Source of the DNA: Meiothermus sp. Pnk-1 | GTDB taxonomy: Bacteria; Deinococcota; Deinococci; Deinococcales; Thermaceae | Reading direction: 5' to 3' | Length of the DNA: 64,000 bases | NCBI RefSeq assembly: GCF_003226535.1 | Contig: NZ_QKOB01000002.1 | Span: 124,001 to 188,000, forward strand | Shown here: one piece after another, positions 8,201-17,048 of the stretch | How positions within the stretch are numbered: position 1 is the first letter of the stretch | Layout of the letters: the number at the start of each line of letters is the position of its first letter | Translations under genes and position numbers: made by a program | The notes under the pieces: generated by a model | The model's input: only the letters and a program-made list of their open reading frames with translations | Databases searched by the model: none | Told to the model about the DNA's origin: nothing

Positions 8201-10812
8201 GGCAGTTCGATTTGCGATAGGCGGATGGGCTCGAGCCTCGGCTTCACCCGCAGGGAAGCGGTAGCCGGGGAGGCAGCGGGGGTGGTGCCCAGCCAGGCGC
8301 TGACTTGGTTCTCGAGGGCACCCAGGAGGTTGGGCCGGGCGGGGAAGGTGAGCTCTCGGGCCTCGCCCGGGGCGAGGGTCAGCTCGAGCGCGCTGGCCTC
8401 CAGGCCCAGCCCGGCGACGGGATTCTCGCGCAGGGTGAGGGTGAGGGGGCGGGCCAGCGGGTTGCTCAGGCGGGCTTTGAAGGTGGCCTCACCTCCCGCC
8501 ACCACCACCCCTGGCTCGGCCACCTGCTCGAGCCCCACCAGACGGCGGCGCAGGGTGTCGGAGGCCGCCTGGTCCCCTCCGTCCGAATGCAAAGTCGCCC
8601 GGAACAACCCCACCCCTTCGGGGCCGAAGGCCACCCGCACCCGGTAGGTGTGGGTCTGGGTTTGCCCCGGCTCGAGCCGGCCTTGCCAGCGAGGGTTCTC
8701 CAGGGGGATTACGCTTTCCGGCGGGGTGTCGGTGAGGGTGTAGGTGAGGGGGGCCAGCCCCTGGTTCTCGACCTTCAGCGTGACCGTTAGTTCCTCGCCG
8801 GGGACCGCCTCGCTGAACTCGAGGCGGCGGGTCAGGGTGGCGCGGGGGCGCAGCACCCGGATTTCCGCCTTCGACTCGGTCCCGTCGGCCAGGCGGGCGG
8901 TAGCGCTCAGGGTGTCCGCCGCTTCCGGGGTGACGCGACCTCCAAACTCCAGGCTCCAGCTCTGGCCGGGCCCAAGCCGTATCTCCACGGCTTGGGCCCG
9001 CTGCGGGCGTACCTCGAGGCCTGAGGGCGGGGTGAGTTCCACGGCTGTTTCCCCGGCCAAGTCGCCGGCGTTGCGCACCGTGAGGCGGTAGGTGGCCTCC
9101 TCCCCCACCGCGGCGGCGGGCTTTAGGGCCTCGAGCTGGAGGGTGAAGGCGGCAGGCTGCCGGACGGTCACCTGGGCCGCCTGCGCCAGCCCCCAGGGGG
9201 ATAGCCGGGCCTCGGGGGTGAAGATCCCGCGTTCCCTGGCCCGTACCCGCACGGTGAGGGTGGCGCTTTGGTTGGCCGAGAGCGGCGCGGTAAGGCGGGG
9301 GGTGGAAAGGGCTTCCAACCCGGCGGGCAAGGCCAGCTCGAGGTCGGCGGGGAGGAAGTCGGGGAAGGCGGTTCGGGCGCTGAGGGTGAAGGCCGCTTCC
9401 TCTCCGGATTGCAGGGTGAGCTCGTGGGGCGCGAGGCTCAGGGTCACCTCTGGCCTGACCCGGTAGGTGAGGCTGCGGGCCTCCCCTGGCCGCAGGGTCA
9501 CTTCCTTTGGCCCCTCGACGCTGGCCCCGCTGACCTCGGGCTTTAGCGGGTAGGTGCCGGGGGCGAGCGCGAGCTTGGCCGAGCCGCCGCCGAGCTGTAC
9601 GGCCCGTTCGCCTACGCGCAGGTTGAGGTCGTAGGGGACCTCGCCCCCGGGCAGCACCAGCACGGCCTGGATTTCTAGGGTGCCCTTGGCCGGGGTCGGT
9701 TCGGGTTTGGCTAGCCCTTGCAGCACAAAGCGCACCGTGCCCCCGGGGAAGCCCACCTGGGCCTTGCCCACCCCCACCACCCGGCCCCCGCTGACCTCCG
9801 CGCGGACGAAGCGGTAGCCGTCGGGGAGGGGGCCCAGCGTGACGACCCGCACCGCGTCGCCCTCGAGGGTGTAGGAGGCCTTTAGCGGGTGGCCCGCGGT
9901 ATCTACCACCTCTACTTGCACCGGGCCGGGATCTCGCACAGCCAACGTGCCGTCGGGGCTGATCTGCACCCACCGGCCAAACTGCAAGCCGATGGTGTTG
10001 GAGTACTGCTTAGCCTGAAGGCCGGGGCGAGCCAGGATGGTGTAGCGCCCAGGGCGCTCGATCTGGAAGTAGACCCACTCCCGGTCCCCCGACACCGGCA
10101 GCACCGAGAGGCTGCCGTCGGGGTTCTTGAGGCGTAGCTCGAGCTCCTTGGGGCCGTCGCCGTCGTAGATGCCGACCCGTAAGCCCTTCTCGTCGTGCAC
10201 CTCGAGGGTGTAGACCTCCTGGAAGCCGTGGACTTGCATCCAAACATTGCGGGTTAGGCGGATATCCTCGAGCTTTAGGGTGGGGTTGAGGGCGATGGTG
10301 ATCGCGCCTGGGTCCTGGGATGCGACCCGCAGCCGGAAGGCGTTTTTGCCGAAGCCCTGAAAGCTCGAGAGAAAGATGTACTCGCCAGGCTCGAGTCTTC
10401 CTGAATAGAAACGTTCCCAGCGGTGCGACTCGAGGCCATAAGTTTTTCGGGCCAACACTCGCCCTTGCTGGAAGTAAGCGAAGCTATAGCTGGCCGAGAG
10501 CGCTCCCTGACCCTTGTCGTAGCGTTCGTCGCCGAGTTCCTGGGCTCCGCGCATGGCCGAGCGATAGTCTTTGGGGTCGAAGCCGGGCGAGTATAGCCAT
10601 AACTCGACCTGGGTGGGTTTGCTCACCAGGAGACGAGCCTCATAGCGGTTGATCTCCCAGCCCAGCTGGTCGCCGGGCACGATGCCCACCAGATCCACCG
10701 CTTGGCTCGCGGCGGGCACACTTTTTTGTGCGGAGGCTACGCCACCCAACGCCAGAGGCAAGGCGCAGAACGCCAGCAGAAGGGTGTAGAGCGTTTTGCG
10801 TTGAGCGCTCAA
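5281..10812 (-). CDS. giant Ig-like plus outer-membrane beta-barrel protein (operon gene 4)
   Basis: 1,843 residues from TTG at 10812, which has GGAGG five bases upstream; a longer frame from TTG 10824 is possible. Signal peptide about 1-28 (hydrophobic, ending ASAQ). About 30-440 is a beta-rich region of unknown family. About 450-900 holds at least four CARDB/NEW3-like Ig repeats (for example VGEEATYRLTVRNAGDL and PGEELTVTLKVENQGL). Further beta-sandwich domains run to about 1150. The last ~650 residues alternate aromatic/Gly strands with short turns (GFGAGLEYKSGGWRFGLGL, FGLAARYQSGEFSATAGSE), as in a large outer-membrane barrel. DYTLDYPSGTLTL in the barrel entry resembles a motif in SprA-type and usher-like proteins; that comparison is from memory. 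It may anchor or export the DUF11 proteins encoded beside it (inference). Confidence 0.75.
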   Translation of the reverse strand: MSAQRKTLYTLLLAFCALPLALGGVASAQKSVPAASQAVDLVGIVPGDQLGWEINRYEARLLVSKPTQVELWLYSPGFDPKDYRSAMRGAQELGDERYDKGQGALSASYSFAYFQQGRVLARKTYGLESHRWERFYSGRLEPGEYIFLSSFQGFGKNAFRLRVASQDPGAITIALNPTLKLEDIRLTRNVWMQVHGFQEVYTLEVHDEKGLRVGIYDGDGPKELELRLKNPDGSLSVLPVSGDREWVYFQIERPGRYTILARPGLQAKQYSNTIGLQFGRWVQISPDGTLAVRDPGPVQVEVVDTAGHPLKASYTLEGDAVRVVTLGPLPDGYRFVRAEVSGGRVVGVGKAQVGFPGGTVRFVLQGLAKPEPTPAKGTLEIQAVLVLPGGEVPYDLNLRVGERAVQLGGGSAKLALAPGTYPLKPEVSGASVEGPKEVTLRPGEARSLTYRVRPEVTLSLAPHELTLQSGEEAAFTLSARTAFPDFLPADLELALPAGLEALSTPRLTAPLSANQSATLTVRVRARERGIFTPEARLSPWGLAQAAQVTVRQPAAFTLQLEALKPAAAVGEEATYRLTVRNAGDLAGETAVELTPPSGLEVRPQRAQAVEIRLGPGQSWSLEFGGRVTPEAADTLSATARLADGTESKAEIRVLRPRATLTRRLEFSEAVPGEELTVTLKVENQGLAPLTYTLTDTPPESVIPLENPRWQGRLEPGQTQTHTYRVRVAFGPEGVGLFRATLHSDGGDQAASDTLRRRLVGLEQVAEPGVVVAGGEATFKARLSNPLARPLTLTLRENPVAGLGLEASALELTLAPGEARELTFPARPNLLGALENQVSAWLGTTPAASPATASLRVKPRLEPIRLSQIELPFSLEGQGERLLITQRPPSGATYEPGSSRLDGLPLPDPKVDAEGRLFWELPVKPRGTLSYTLRHRDALGALEEPTLTLRTGEREVFLKGTLSFAQAEKARPWQAGERQGFIREPQPGTVFREERIRVILELPLGPNPELYVNGEAATAQSLGKAQYDESTRVQRLEFYGLPLKPGLNRIELSAGELHDQVEVFLAGAPVRLLVRPLKLLADGRSPLEFELLAQDALGLPSGFGPLTVAAAGAEPLEPDAFPAEAGYQVLLKDGRAVLRLKPLSTPGQVRLELAYNNLQSAAEFFVPGSQATLYQYQGSIGLRVGQTVEAFGHARGYFELPLGQGRLQGALDAALGFDQGHPQLNGGLDRQVDPTGRFPLLGSGQEAKPALRSDDPIALRYDDPHFSLGYYADGLSVPGVSNLPAATALRGETRGDLSLKGFAALLPGTTRTREILPDGTRIYSLGEPVLSGSEKVVLLEGQQETVLERLKDYTLDYPSGTLTLAKPLWPTTPDFQPVRLRVTYAPENAPRDRIGFGAGLEYKSGGWRFGLGLAQLERLLWGAQVGYEAEGYGLQARYSFDGKSHWGFEGRLRQGGLEGQASLGVEDRVQGSARVAATLGSGGKIALEHVGSQQNQTALLYEQPLNPAFTVGAGLAYTWESESLGALLRGRYEGEGVSLQLTHTQPFRLEAQAVSRLDARYPLGANLDAEAGVSYTWGGGFSGSLGLKQKLGGANLALSYQLPGASGEGNRARFGLEAPLPLDEKWSLNLNAGYERSLSTGADGSAFGLAARYQSGEFSATAGSEVAFQNGQAKLTLRGGATGSLDPRQTLSLDATYQVLPTPEGRFTLAYALRGSDVTLLTYHRLQSGTERTLEGEAALSYYPASSFQLRPSLAYRILPDDGAGNTYQLGLGATYYLGRSFGIGGALYRTFTPALGAATWAWGLEGSYRLLEELWVAAGYTFGGGLTVREGFYVRLDVLGGSR

Positions 10813-13508
10813 GGGTACCTCCAACGCGCCTGCGGGTCGGTAAGCGCGCTCTGATCTACGTCGTAGGTCAGAACCTGCTCCCCCTCAAGCCGGGGGAAGT
10901 GGAACACCTTCTCCCCGCCGCCGGCCAGCGGATCGGTAACGGTGAGATCCGAAAGCGCTTCGCGGGCCTCGAGCCTAAGCACCACCCGGTAGCCCCGGGG
11001 CAGGGGTACGAGGCGTTTTTCGATGCGCAGCGGCCCGAACTCCAGCACCGTGCTGCGGGCTGCGGTGATGGTACCCTGGGGGGCCTCGAGCGGGAAGTCG
11101 CTGGTGGTGAGGCCCTGCACGGTAACCCGGTGGCGGTAGCCCTCCCCGCTGGCCTCGGGGTGGGGGAGCAGGGAGAAGGGGGCCGAGGCCGGATCGAGCA
11201 TCACCGTCCAGACCCCCGGCTCGAGGTCGCGGAAGGCGTAGCGCCCCTCGGCGTCGGTGAGCCCCTGCCAGCCGTTGCCCAGGATCACCCGGGCGCCGGG
11301 GAGGGGCAGGTCGAGCCCTGGGGTGTACCGTCCATCGCGATTCACGTCCAAAAACACCCGCCCGACCAGGGTGCCCCGGGGGGCAAAGGTACCTGGCTCG
11401 AGCTGCACCCGGGCCTGGCTCCTGGCGCTGGCCAGCGCGGTCCCTGCGCCGGTGGTGCCGAAGGCTTGGGCGGTGTTTAGCAACTCCTGGGGGGCTCCGG
11501 GGAGCACCCGGAGCTGGTAGCTCAGGCAGCGGCGTTCCTTAGCCCTCAGGGCGATTCCCTGCCATACCAGGTGGCCCTCTTGCCCGGTCGGCTCGAGGCC
11601 CTCCCCGCTGCCTGCGCAACCCCCCCCGGCGGGGTAGAGCCGAGCCGAGCCGGCCACGTACTGGGTTCCCTGGGGTGGGGTGTCCACCAACCGCACCTCC
11701 AGGTCCGCCGTGCTGGGGTTGGCCACCTCGAGGCGGTAGGTGAGCCGGTCGCCGTAGCTGGCCTTGGAGCGGTCCACCGATTTTTGCAGCAGCAAGCCCG
11801 CGCTCAAGACCCGGTTTTGTACGAGGTTGGAGCGGAGCGGGTCGGGGGTCAGGGTGGAGGTCAGGCTGAAGCGGTTGAGGATTAGGGTGTCGTCGGGGGT
11901 TCCTGGGCGCACCCGGGCCTGGAGGGTGAGGGTGCGGGTGAGGCCGGAGGGCAGATCTCCCAGCTCCCAGACCACCTGCCGGGTGGCGGGGTCAAAAGCG
12001 CCGCCATCCGAGGCCGAGGCGAACTCCAGCGCCGGGTCCAGGGGATCCACCACCCGTACCCCGCCCAGGTCTGTCAAGGTGTTCTCGATGCGCAGGGTGT
12101 AGGTCAGAAGGGTTCCCTCCGCCACCGTCCCGGTAGGGCTCACGCGCTTGCCCAGGAGCAGCCCGGCGGGATCGAGCACCGCGAGCACCTGGTCCTGGGT
12201 ACGGTTGGCCTTGCCGGTGGTCACGGAGACGGCGGACAACTCCACGGTGAACCCCGCGAGCACCGCGTCCACCCGCAAGCAGTAGCGGAAGTCCCGACGA
12301 GTCCCGGCCGCCAGGGGCAGCGGGTCGGGCAAGGGCGAGCCATCCAGGCTCTGGAAGCTCCCCGTGGCCCTGCCGGGAAGCCCGGAGGCTTGCAGGGTGT
12401 AGGAGTCATCGGCCGTCCCGGCGTTCTCCAGGGTATGGGTGAAGCAGTAAGGCTGCCCGGCGATCAGGCCAACCGCTTGCTGCTGGTCGTTGAGGCTGCC
12501 CTCGCCGCCGGGAAGGGCCCGGGGGTTGCCATAGGGGCCTAGGTAGTGCGCGTAGCTGCCCAACAGCTCGAGCGCGGCCTCACCCCGCGAAGGCCCCCCC
12601 TCGCCGCTGGCTTCGGCCCGGTTGGTGCGTACCCCCGGGGTAGCCGAGACCGCCCGTACCCGGAAGGAGAGCCGGGCTTCTTCCCCGCCCTCGAGCTTGG
12701 GCAGCACCAGCCGCACCCCGCGCACGCTGGCCGGTTCGCTGGCCGTCCAGGTAGTGCCGTCGGCGGTGTACTCGAGCTGTCCCTTGGCCGCCTGGGCGGA
12801 ACCGGCCACGTACTCCAGCCCGTTCATCTCGGGGGTATCCAGCCGGTCGGTGAGCACCACCGGACCCGCTGCGACCTGGTTGCCGGCGTTGCGCAGCACC
12901 AGGTCGAAGGTGGCTTCCTCGCCGGACGAAATTCGGCTTGGGCTCACCGCCTTGCTGAGCTGCAAAGCCGGGCCGCTCCCCACCTGGATATAGGCGTAGT
13001 TGTCGCTGTCCTGGGCGCTGCCGCAGGTGGCGATGGGCGAGAGGAATAGATCCCCGCTGGCCGGACTGGGCAGCACCACCTCGAGCACCAGCCAGACCTC
13101 CTGGCCCGGCGCGAGCGAGAGGCTATTCACCACAGGCTCGCCGGGGTCGCGCTGGGCGTTTTGGTTGGCATCCAGGTAAAAGCGCACCGCGCTGGGGGAG
13201 AAAGTTGAAGCTGCGGCTTGGGCCCAGGAGAGGGAAAAATCAAAGGAGGCGTTTCCAGCGTTTCGTAACCGGTAGGGAAGGTACGCCGTACCCCCGGCGG
13301 AGGCCACCACGCGCAAGGCAGGGCTGGCCGGGGTGCCATTGGGGGAGACCACCGGCACGCAAATCGCCTGCACGAGGGTCTCTACCGGGTTAGAAAGATA
13401 AACCTGACCCTCCACCGTGGCCACCGCCTGGTTGCGGATCACCGTGCCCGCCGGAGTGGCCCAGGCTAGGCCGGCCAGGGCGAGGAGGAGGGTCGAAAAA
13501 AAGCGCAT
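10809..13508 (-). CDS. secreted DUF11 repeat protein with SdrD-B domain (operon gene 3)
   Basis: 899 residues from MRFFSTLLLALAGLAWA, a signal peptide; the frame extends to 13562 but the extra residues precede the signal. The mature N-terminus TPAGTVIRNQAVATV matches that of the next upstream protein (TPAGTSIQNQASATY), so the two are paralogues. It has calcium-loop-like FYLDANQNAQRDPGE, then about four DUF11 units (motifs such as EATFDLVLRNAGN..VLTDRLD and LTYTLRIENTL..VVDPLDP), and an SdrD-B/Cna-B-like fold (LVGRVFLDVNRDGRY...GLTDAEGRYAFRDLEPG). Its TGA stop overlaps the TTG start of the barrel protein by four bases. The role is likely structural at the cell surface. Confidence 0.8.
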   Translation of the reverse strand: MRFFSTLLLALAGLAWATPAGTVIRNQAVATVEGQVYLSNPVETLVQAICVPVVSPNGTPASPALRVVASAGGTAYLPYRLRNAGNASFDFSLSWAQAAASTFSPSAVRFYLDANQNAQRDPGEPVVNSLSLAPGQEVWLVLEVVLPSPASGDLFLSPIATCGSAQDSDNYAYIQVGSGPALQLSKAVSPSRISSGEEATFDLVLRNAGNQVAAGPVVLTDRLDTPEMNGLEYVAGSAQAAKGQLEYTADGTTWTASEPASVRGVRLVLPKLEGGEEARLSFRVRAVSATPGVRTNRAEASGEGGPSRGEAALELLGSYAHYLGPYGNPRALPGGEGSLNDQQQAVGLIAGQPYCFTHTLENAGTADDSYTLQASGLPGRATGSFQSLDGSPLPDPLPLAAGTRRDFRYCLRVDAVLAGFTVELSAVSVTTGKANRTQDQVLAVLDPAGLLLGKRVSPTGTVAEGTLLTYTLRIENTLTDLGGVRVVDPLDPALEFASASDGGAFDPATRQVVWELGDLPSGLTRTLTLQARVRPGTPDDTLILNRFSLTSTLTPDPLRSNLVQNRVLSAGLLLQKSVDRSKASYGDRLTYRLEVANPSTADLEVRLVDTPPQGTQYVAGSARLYPAGGGCAGSGEGLEPTGQEGHLVWQGIALRAKERRCLSYQLRVLPGAPQELLNTAQAFGTTGAGTALASARSQARVQLEPGTFAPRGTLVGRVFLDVNRDGRYTPGLDLPLPGARVILGNGWQGLTDAEGRYAFRDLEPGVWTVMLDPASAPFSLLPHPEASGEGYRHRVTVQGLTTSDFPLEAPQGTITAARSTVLEFGPLRIEKRLVPLPRGYRVVLRLEAREALSDLTVTDPLAGGGEKVFHFPRLEGEQVLTYDVDQSALTDPQARWRYP

Positions 13509-13567
13509 TCTCTTTTGGCTAGGGGTATCCCTGCCCCGGGCAACCGACCGGGGCAGGGCCAAAGGGC

Positions 13568-16318
13568 TTACTGTACCTGCACCCGCAGGGTCAGGGTGAT
13601 CTTGGCGGCGGGGGGCATGGTGTCGGCTGCGGTAATGTTGTTATCGCCGTTGGTATCCACCGCCACGTAGACGCTACCGCCCGCGGGCACGCTGGAGGGA
13701 GCCGTGGTGGACCAGGTGGTGCCGTTGGTGGAGTAGAGCACCGTGCCGGAGATGGTGGTGGTCGCGCTCACCGAGACAAAGGTGGTGTAGGCGGGAATGG
13801 GGTCGGAGACCACCACCTTGGTCAGGTTGGCGGTGCCGATGTTCTCGGCCACCACGGTGTAGACGATCTGGTCGCCGGGGTAGGCCTGGGCGCCGCTACT
13901 CGAGCGCACGGTGGAGCTCGAGCCCACGTAGCTCACCGCGCTCTTGTTGAGGCGCAGGTCGCCGCCCACGACGGTGGTGGTGTCGGTGACGCTGGCCGTA
14001 GCCGTGCCGCTGGCGTAGGTGGCGGTGGCGGTGAGGTTGGCGGCCTCGCTGCGGCCCACGGGCTCGCCCGCCGGGACGATCACCCGCACCTGCAGGTTGG
14101 CGCTGGCCCCGATGGGGAGGGAGAGCCCGCTCACGCTCGAGGTCCAGGTGCTACCGCCGTCGGTGGAGAACTGGTAGGTCCAGCCGTAGGCGCTGGTGTA
14201 GGCCGGGATGCTCACCGTGGCCGGTTGGTTGCCGTTGTTGGTGAGGGTGTGGGTGTAGACGATGGTGCCGGGGCTGGTCACGGTGCCGGAGCGGTTGGGG
14301 GTGAAGGAGAAGGCCCGCACCGCGTTCACGTCCACCGCGCCCAGGAGGGTATCGGAGACGCTGCCCAAGGTGGTGCTGGTGACGGTGAGCTGCACGTTGT
14401 CGCTGGTCCCGGGGGTTACGTCCACCGGGGTGGCGTTCGCGGGAACGGTCACCACGGCGATGAAGCACTTGGTCTGGCCGGCGTTGATCAGCCCGGTGCT
14501 GCTGACAGGGGCCGGCTGGGGGGTGTCCATGTTGCCGTCGCAGTTGGCGTCGGGGTAGAAGCTGACCGTCCAGCCCGTAGGCAGGGTGCTGGCGAGGTTG
14601 TAGGTGTCGGGGTTGACGCCGGTGTTTTTCACCTCGAAGGGGAAGAGGGCGCTGCCGCCGGGGTTCACCGCCGGGTTGTAGCCGGGGCGGGTGTTGTTGG
14701 CCGGGTTAGCCGGTTCGCCACCCGCGGCCCCGTCGGTGTTGTGGGCGGCATCCACGCCGTAGCCGGAGACCACCTGGCTTACGGTATCGGTGGTGGTGTC
14801 CGACTTGGAGGCATCGCCCGTGCTGGTGGCCTTCACCGTGATGGGGGTCGCGCTGGCGTTGGTGTAGCTGGCGGGGATGTTGCACTGCAGGGCGAAGCTG
14901 TAGTCGGCCCCGGCGGCCACCGGGCCCACCGGGCCGGAGATGGGCGTGCTGAGGTCGTCGGCCACCAGCTGGCAGCTCCAGCTTGCGGGCTGGCCGGTGT
15001 AGGAAAGGTTGAAGCTGTCGCCGGTGTTTCCGGTGTTGCGCAGGGTGTGGCGGAAGAGGACCGCGGTGCCGCTGTTGGCGGAGGCGATGCTCTGGGTGTC
15101 CCCGCTGCGCGTCACGGTGTAGCCGCCGGCGGTATAGGTGCCGGAAGCGCTGCCCAGAGGGTTCTGGTAGGGGCCTACCTGGACGTTATAGGCGGCGGCT
15201 ACGGTGGTGCTGGTGGTGTTGGAGGTGACGGTCTCCCCAGGGTCGTTCGCGTTGCCGTTGCCGTTGGCGTCGAATTTGAGGGTGGCGGAGTTGCTGTAGG
15301 AGGTGCCGCTGGCAGCGCCGGAGGGAACCTGGGCCTGGAAGCTGAGGGTGTAGGTCGCGCCCTGGGGGAAGAAGTTGCCGCTGCCTTCGATCAGCATCCC
15401 CACCGCGTTCACCCCCGAGCTAGGCTGGGTGGAGGTCCAGGAGGTGCCGCCGTTGGTGGAGTAGATCAGGGTGACGGTCCCGGCCCCGGCGCTGCCGCTG
15501 AGGGAGTTTGCCACGTACGTGAGCCCGCTGGGGATCACGTCGGTGATGAGGATGCCGTTTTTGGCGGTACTGCCCAGGGTGACCACCCCGGTCACCGCGC
15601 CCGCCGCGCTCCCGCCGGTGTTGGAGCCCGTGAGGGTGTAGGTGATGTTCTGGCCGGGGGTGACGCTGGAGGAGGGGCTGGCCGATTTGGTCAGGGTCAG
15701 GGTAGCAGCGGTGTTGGCGATGACCCGGGCCCAGTTGTCGTTATCGCTGACGCTGGAGTTGCCCTGCGAGGTGCCGACCAAGTTGACGTTGGCGGTCTGG
15801 CCGTTGGTGGCGCTGGCCGGAACGGTGCCCTGGAGCACCAAGCAGGCCGAGGCCCCCTGGGCCAGGGTGATGCTGGTCACGGTGGGCTCGCCGGAGTCGG
15901 GTTGGCCGTTGCAGTTGGCGTCGCGAACGATGCTGGGGGCAGAGAGGTCAAAGTTGTCGGCGGTGCCCTGGGCGACGCTAAGGTTGATGGTGTCGGTGCC
16001 GTTGCCGCTGTTGGTTATGGTGTAGGCCAGGTAGGCCGGGGCGCCGGGCAGCGCGGTGCGGGTCTGGCCGGGGCTGGTCAGGTTGGCCTCGCTGGCCGGG
16101 GAGCCGGAGTGGGTGCTGTTGGGGGTAATGGTGAAGCTGTAGACCTGCTGCACTACCGTCACCACCAGGTTGGAGGTGGTGCTGCGGGGTTGGTTGGCCG
16201 AGTCGATATAAGTGGCCGAAGCCTGGTTTTGGATGCTGGTTCCCGCCGGGGTCTGGGCGAGGGCCAGGCCAAACCATAAGGACAACACCATGCCGAGTAT
16301 GCCGACGAGTCTTTTCAT
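13568..16318 (-). CDS. secreted DUF11 repeat protein with EF-hand-like C-terminus (operon gene 2)
   Basis: 916 residues. The start at 16318 is set by AAGGAGG three bases upstream and by a signal peptide (MKRLVGILGMVLSLWFGLALAQ). The rest is Thr/Ser/Asn/Gly-rich beta repeats: several DUF11 and NEW3-like units (ITYTLTGSNTGGSA..ILITDVIPSG, IVYTVVAENIGTA..VVSDPIPA), three DxNxNGxxDxGE loops (DANCNGQPDSGE, DANGNGNANDPGE, DANCDGNMD) and near the C-terminus VDTNGDNNITAAD, which fits an EF-hand or dockerin calcium loop. The high Ser/Thr/Asn content contrasts with the Leu/Glu-rich cytoplasmic proteins. It is likely a calcium-stabilised surface component; no enzyme motif is seen. Confidence 0.8.
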   Translation of the reverse strand: MKRLVGILGMVLSLWFGLALAQTPAGTSIQNQASATYIDSANQPRSTTSNLVVTVVQQVYSFTITPNSTHSGSPASEANLTSPGQTRTALPGAPAYLAYTITNSGNGTDTINLSVAQGTADNFDLSAPSIVRDANCNGQPDSGEPTVTSITLAQGASACLVLQGTVPASATNGQTANVNLVGTSQGNSSVSDNDNWARVIANTAATLTLTKSASPSSSVTPGQNITYTLTGSNTGGSAAGAVTGVVTLGSTAKNGILITDVIPSGLTYVANSLSGSAGAGTVTLIYSTNGGTSWTSTQPSSGVNAVGMLIEGSGNFFPQGATYTLSFQAQVPSGAASGTSYSNSATLKFDANGNGNANDPGETVTSNTTSTTVAAAYNVQVGPYQNPLGSASGTYTAGGYTVTRSGDTQSIASANSGTAVLFRHTLRNTGNTGDSFNLSYTGQPASWSCQLVADDLSTPISGPVGPVAAGADYSFALQCNIPASYTNASATPITVKATSTGDASKSDTTTDTVSQVVSGYGVDAAHNTDGAAGGEPANPANNTRPGYNPAVNPGGSALFPFEVKNTGVNPDTYNLASTLPTGWTVSFYPDANCDGNMDTPQPAPVSSTGLINAGQTKCFIAVVTVPANATPVDVTPGTSDNVQLTVTSTTLGSVSDTLLGAVDVNAVRAFSFTPNRSGTVTSPGTIVYTHTLTNNGNQPATVSIPAYTSAYGWTYQFSTDGGSTWTSSVSGLSLPIGASANLQVRVIVPAGEPVGRSEAANLTATATYASGTATASVTDTTTVVGGDLRLNKSAVSYVGSSSTVRSSSGAQAYPGDQIVYTVVAENIGTANLTKVVVSDPIPAYTTFVSVSATTTISGTVLYSTNGTTWSTTAPSSVPAGGSVYVAVDTNGDNNITAADTMPPAAKITLTLRVQVQ

Positions 16319-16328
16319 AGGCCTCCTT

Positions 16329-16853
16329 CTATCTGACGACGCTGCGTAGCTTGAGCAAAACTTTTTCCTTGGGGGCCAGCTCCGGTAACACCCAGCGGGC
16401 ATGGGTGTACTCCTCGGGCTTGACCTCGAGCTCTTTTTCAACTTCCTTGCCGTTTTCGCTCACCCGCACCTTACGCTTGAGCGGGGGAAGGCCATAGGTC
16501 TGTCCCCCGTCGTAGGAGAACATGGGCAGCAGCCGGGTACTGCCTCGCTCGAGCACCAGCGCGCTCCCCTCCAGGTAGCGGGTCTCCTTGGGGATGGGAA
16601 TCACCAAGACCACCTGGCGCAGCGGCCGCTCGGTGGTGTTTTCGGCCTCGAGCCGCCACTCCAGGATGTCCCCCGGCTTGACCGCTAGCGCCGGTTGGAA
16701 GGTCTCGCGGGGTTGTCCCTCTCCTTTTTCCTGAACCACCCGTACCGAGCTCAGGGTGAGCTTCACCGGCTCGGCGGATTGCGCCAGGGTGGGCAACAGC
16801 CCAAGAACCGCCCCGGCAAGTAGCTGTATCGCGCGTGTCCAAAGCCTGTTCAA
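16329..16853 (-). CDS. small secreted protein with a single DUF11-like domain (operon gene 1)
   Basis: 174 residues from TTG 16853 (GGAGG five bases upstream), or 178 from ATG 16865, where no ribosome site is visible. Signal peptide about 1-26 (ends LAQSA). The mature part has one beta-sandwich with the DUF11-like phrase LEWRLEAENTTERPLRQVVLVIPIPKETRYL, then a Lys/Glu-rich stretch (RKVRVSENGKEVEKELEVKPEEY). It is the first gene of the envelope operon, ends 10 bases before the next start, and may be a periplasmic or surface adaptor; no specific function is known. Confidence 0.7.
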   Translation of the reverse strand: MNRLWTRAIQLLAGAVLGLLPTLAQSAEPVKLTLSSVRVVQEKGEGQPRETFQPALAVKPGDILEWRLEAENTTERPLRQVVLVIPIPKETRYLEGSALVLERGSTRLLPMFSYDGGQTYGLPPLKRKVRVSENGKEVEKELEVKPEEYTHARWVLPELAPKEKVLLKLRSVVR

Positions 16854-17048
16854 CGCCACCTCCATGGGGGAGTCCCTTCCCTATGGAAGGTTAGACTAAA
16901 TGTATAAATAGAAATTAAAAACCCGCCGGTCGCCTATGGATTTGACGCACCGCGACTCGCGAGGTTTACGTATTGCACCGGCAGCTTGATTTGGGCTGAC
17001 CGCATGTTGGACGTCGTACGGCCTACGTCATACGTCATACGAAGAGGA
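16854..17048. promoter_or_regulatory. AT-rich probable promoter region of the envelope operon
   Basis: 16888-16922 is a marked AT-rich island in a GC-rich region. On the reverse strand it contains TATACA and TAGTCT, either of which could be a -10 for the operon starting at 16853; no clear -35 is present. Beyond it, 16985-17045 carries TACGTCATACG-type short repeats seen again near 58,300 and 63,430. No gene is seen. Confidence 0.4.

Noticed and set aside
14225-16279. 684-residue Gly/Ala/Val frame antisense to a DUF11 gene
   Set aside because: Product of the Thr/Ser-rich repeats read in reverse; it has no start signal.
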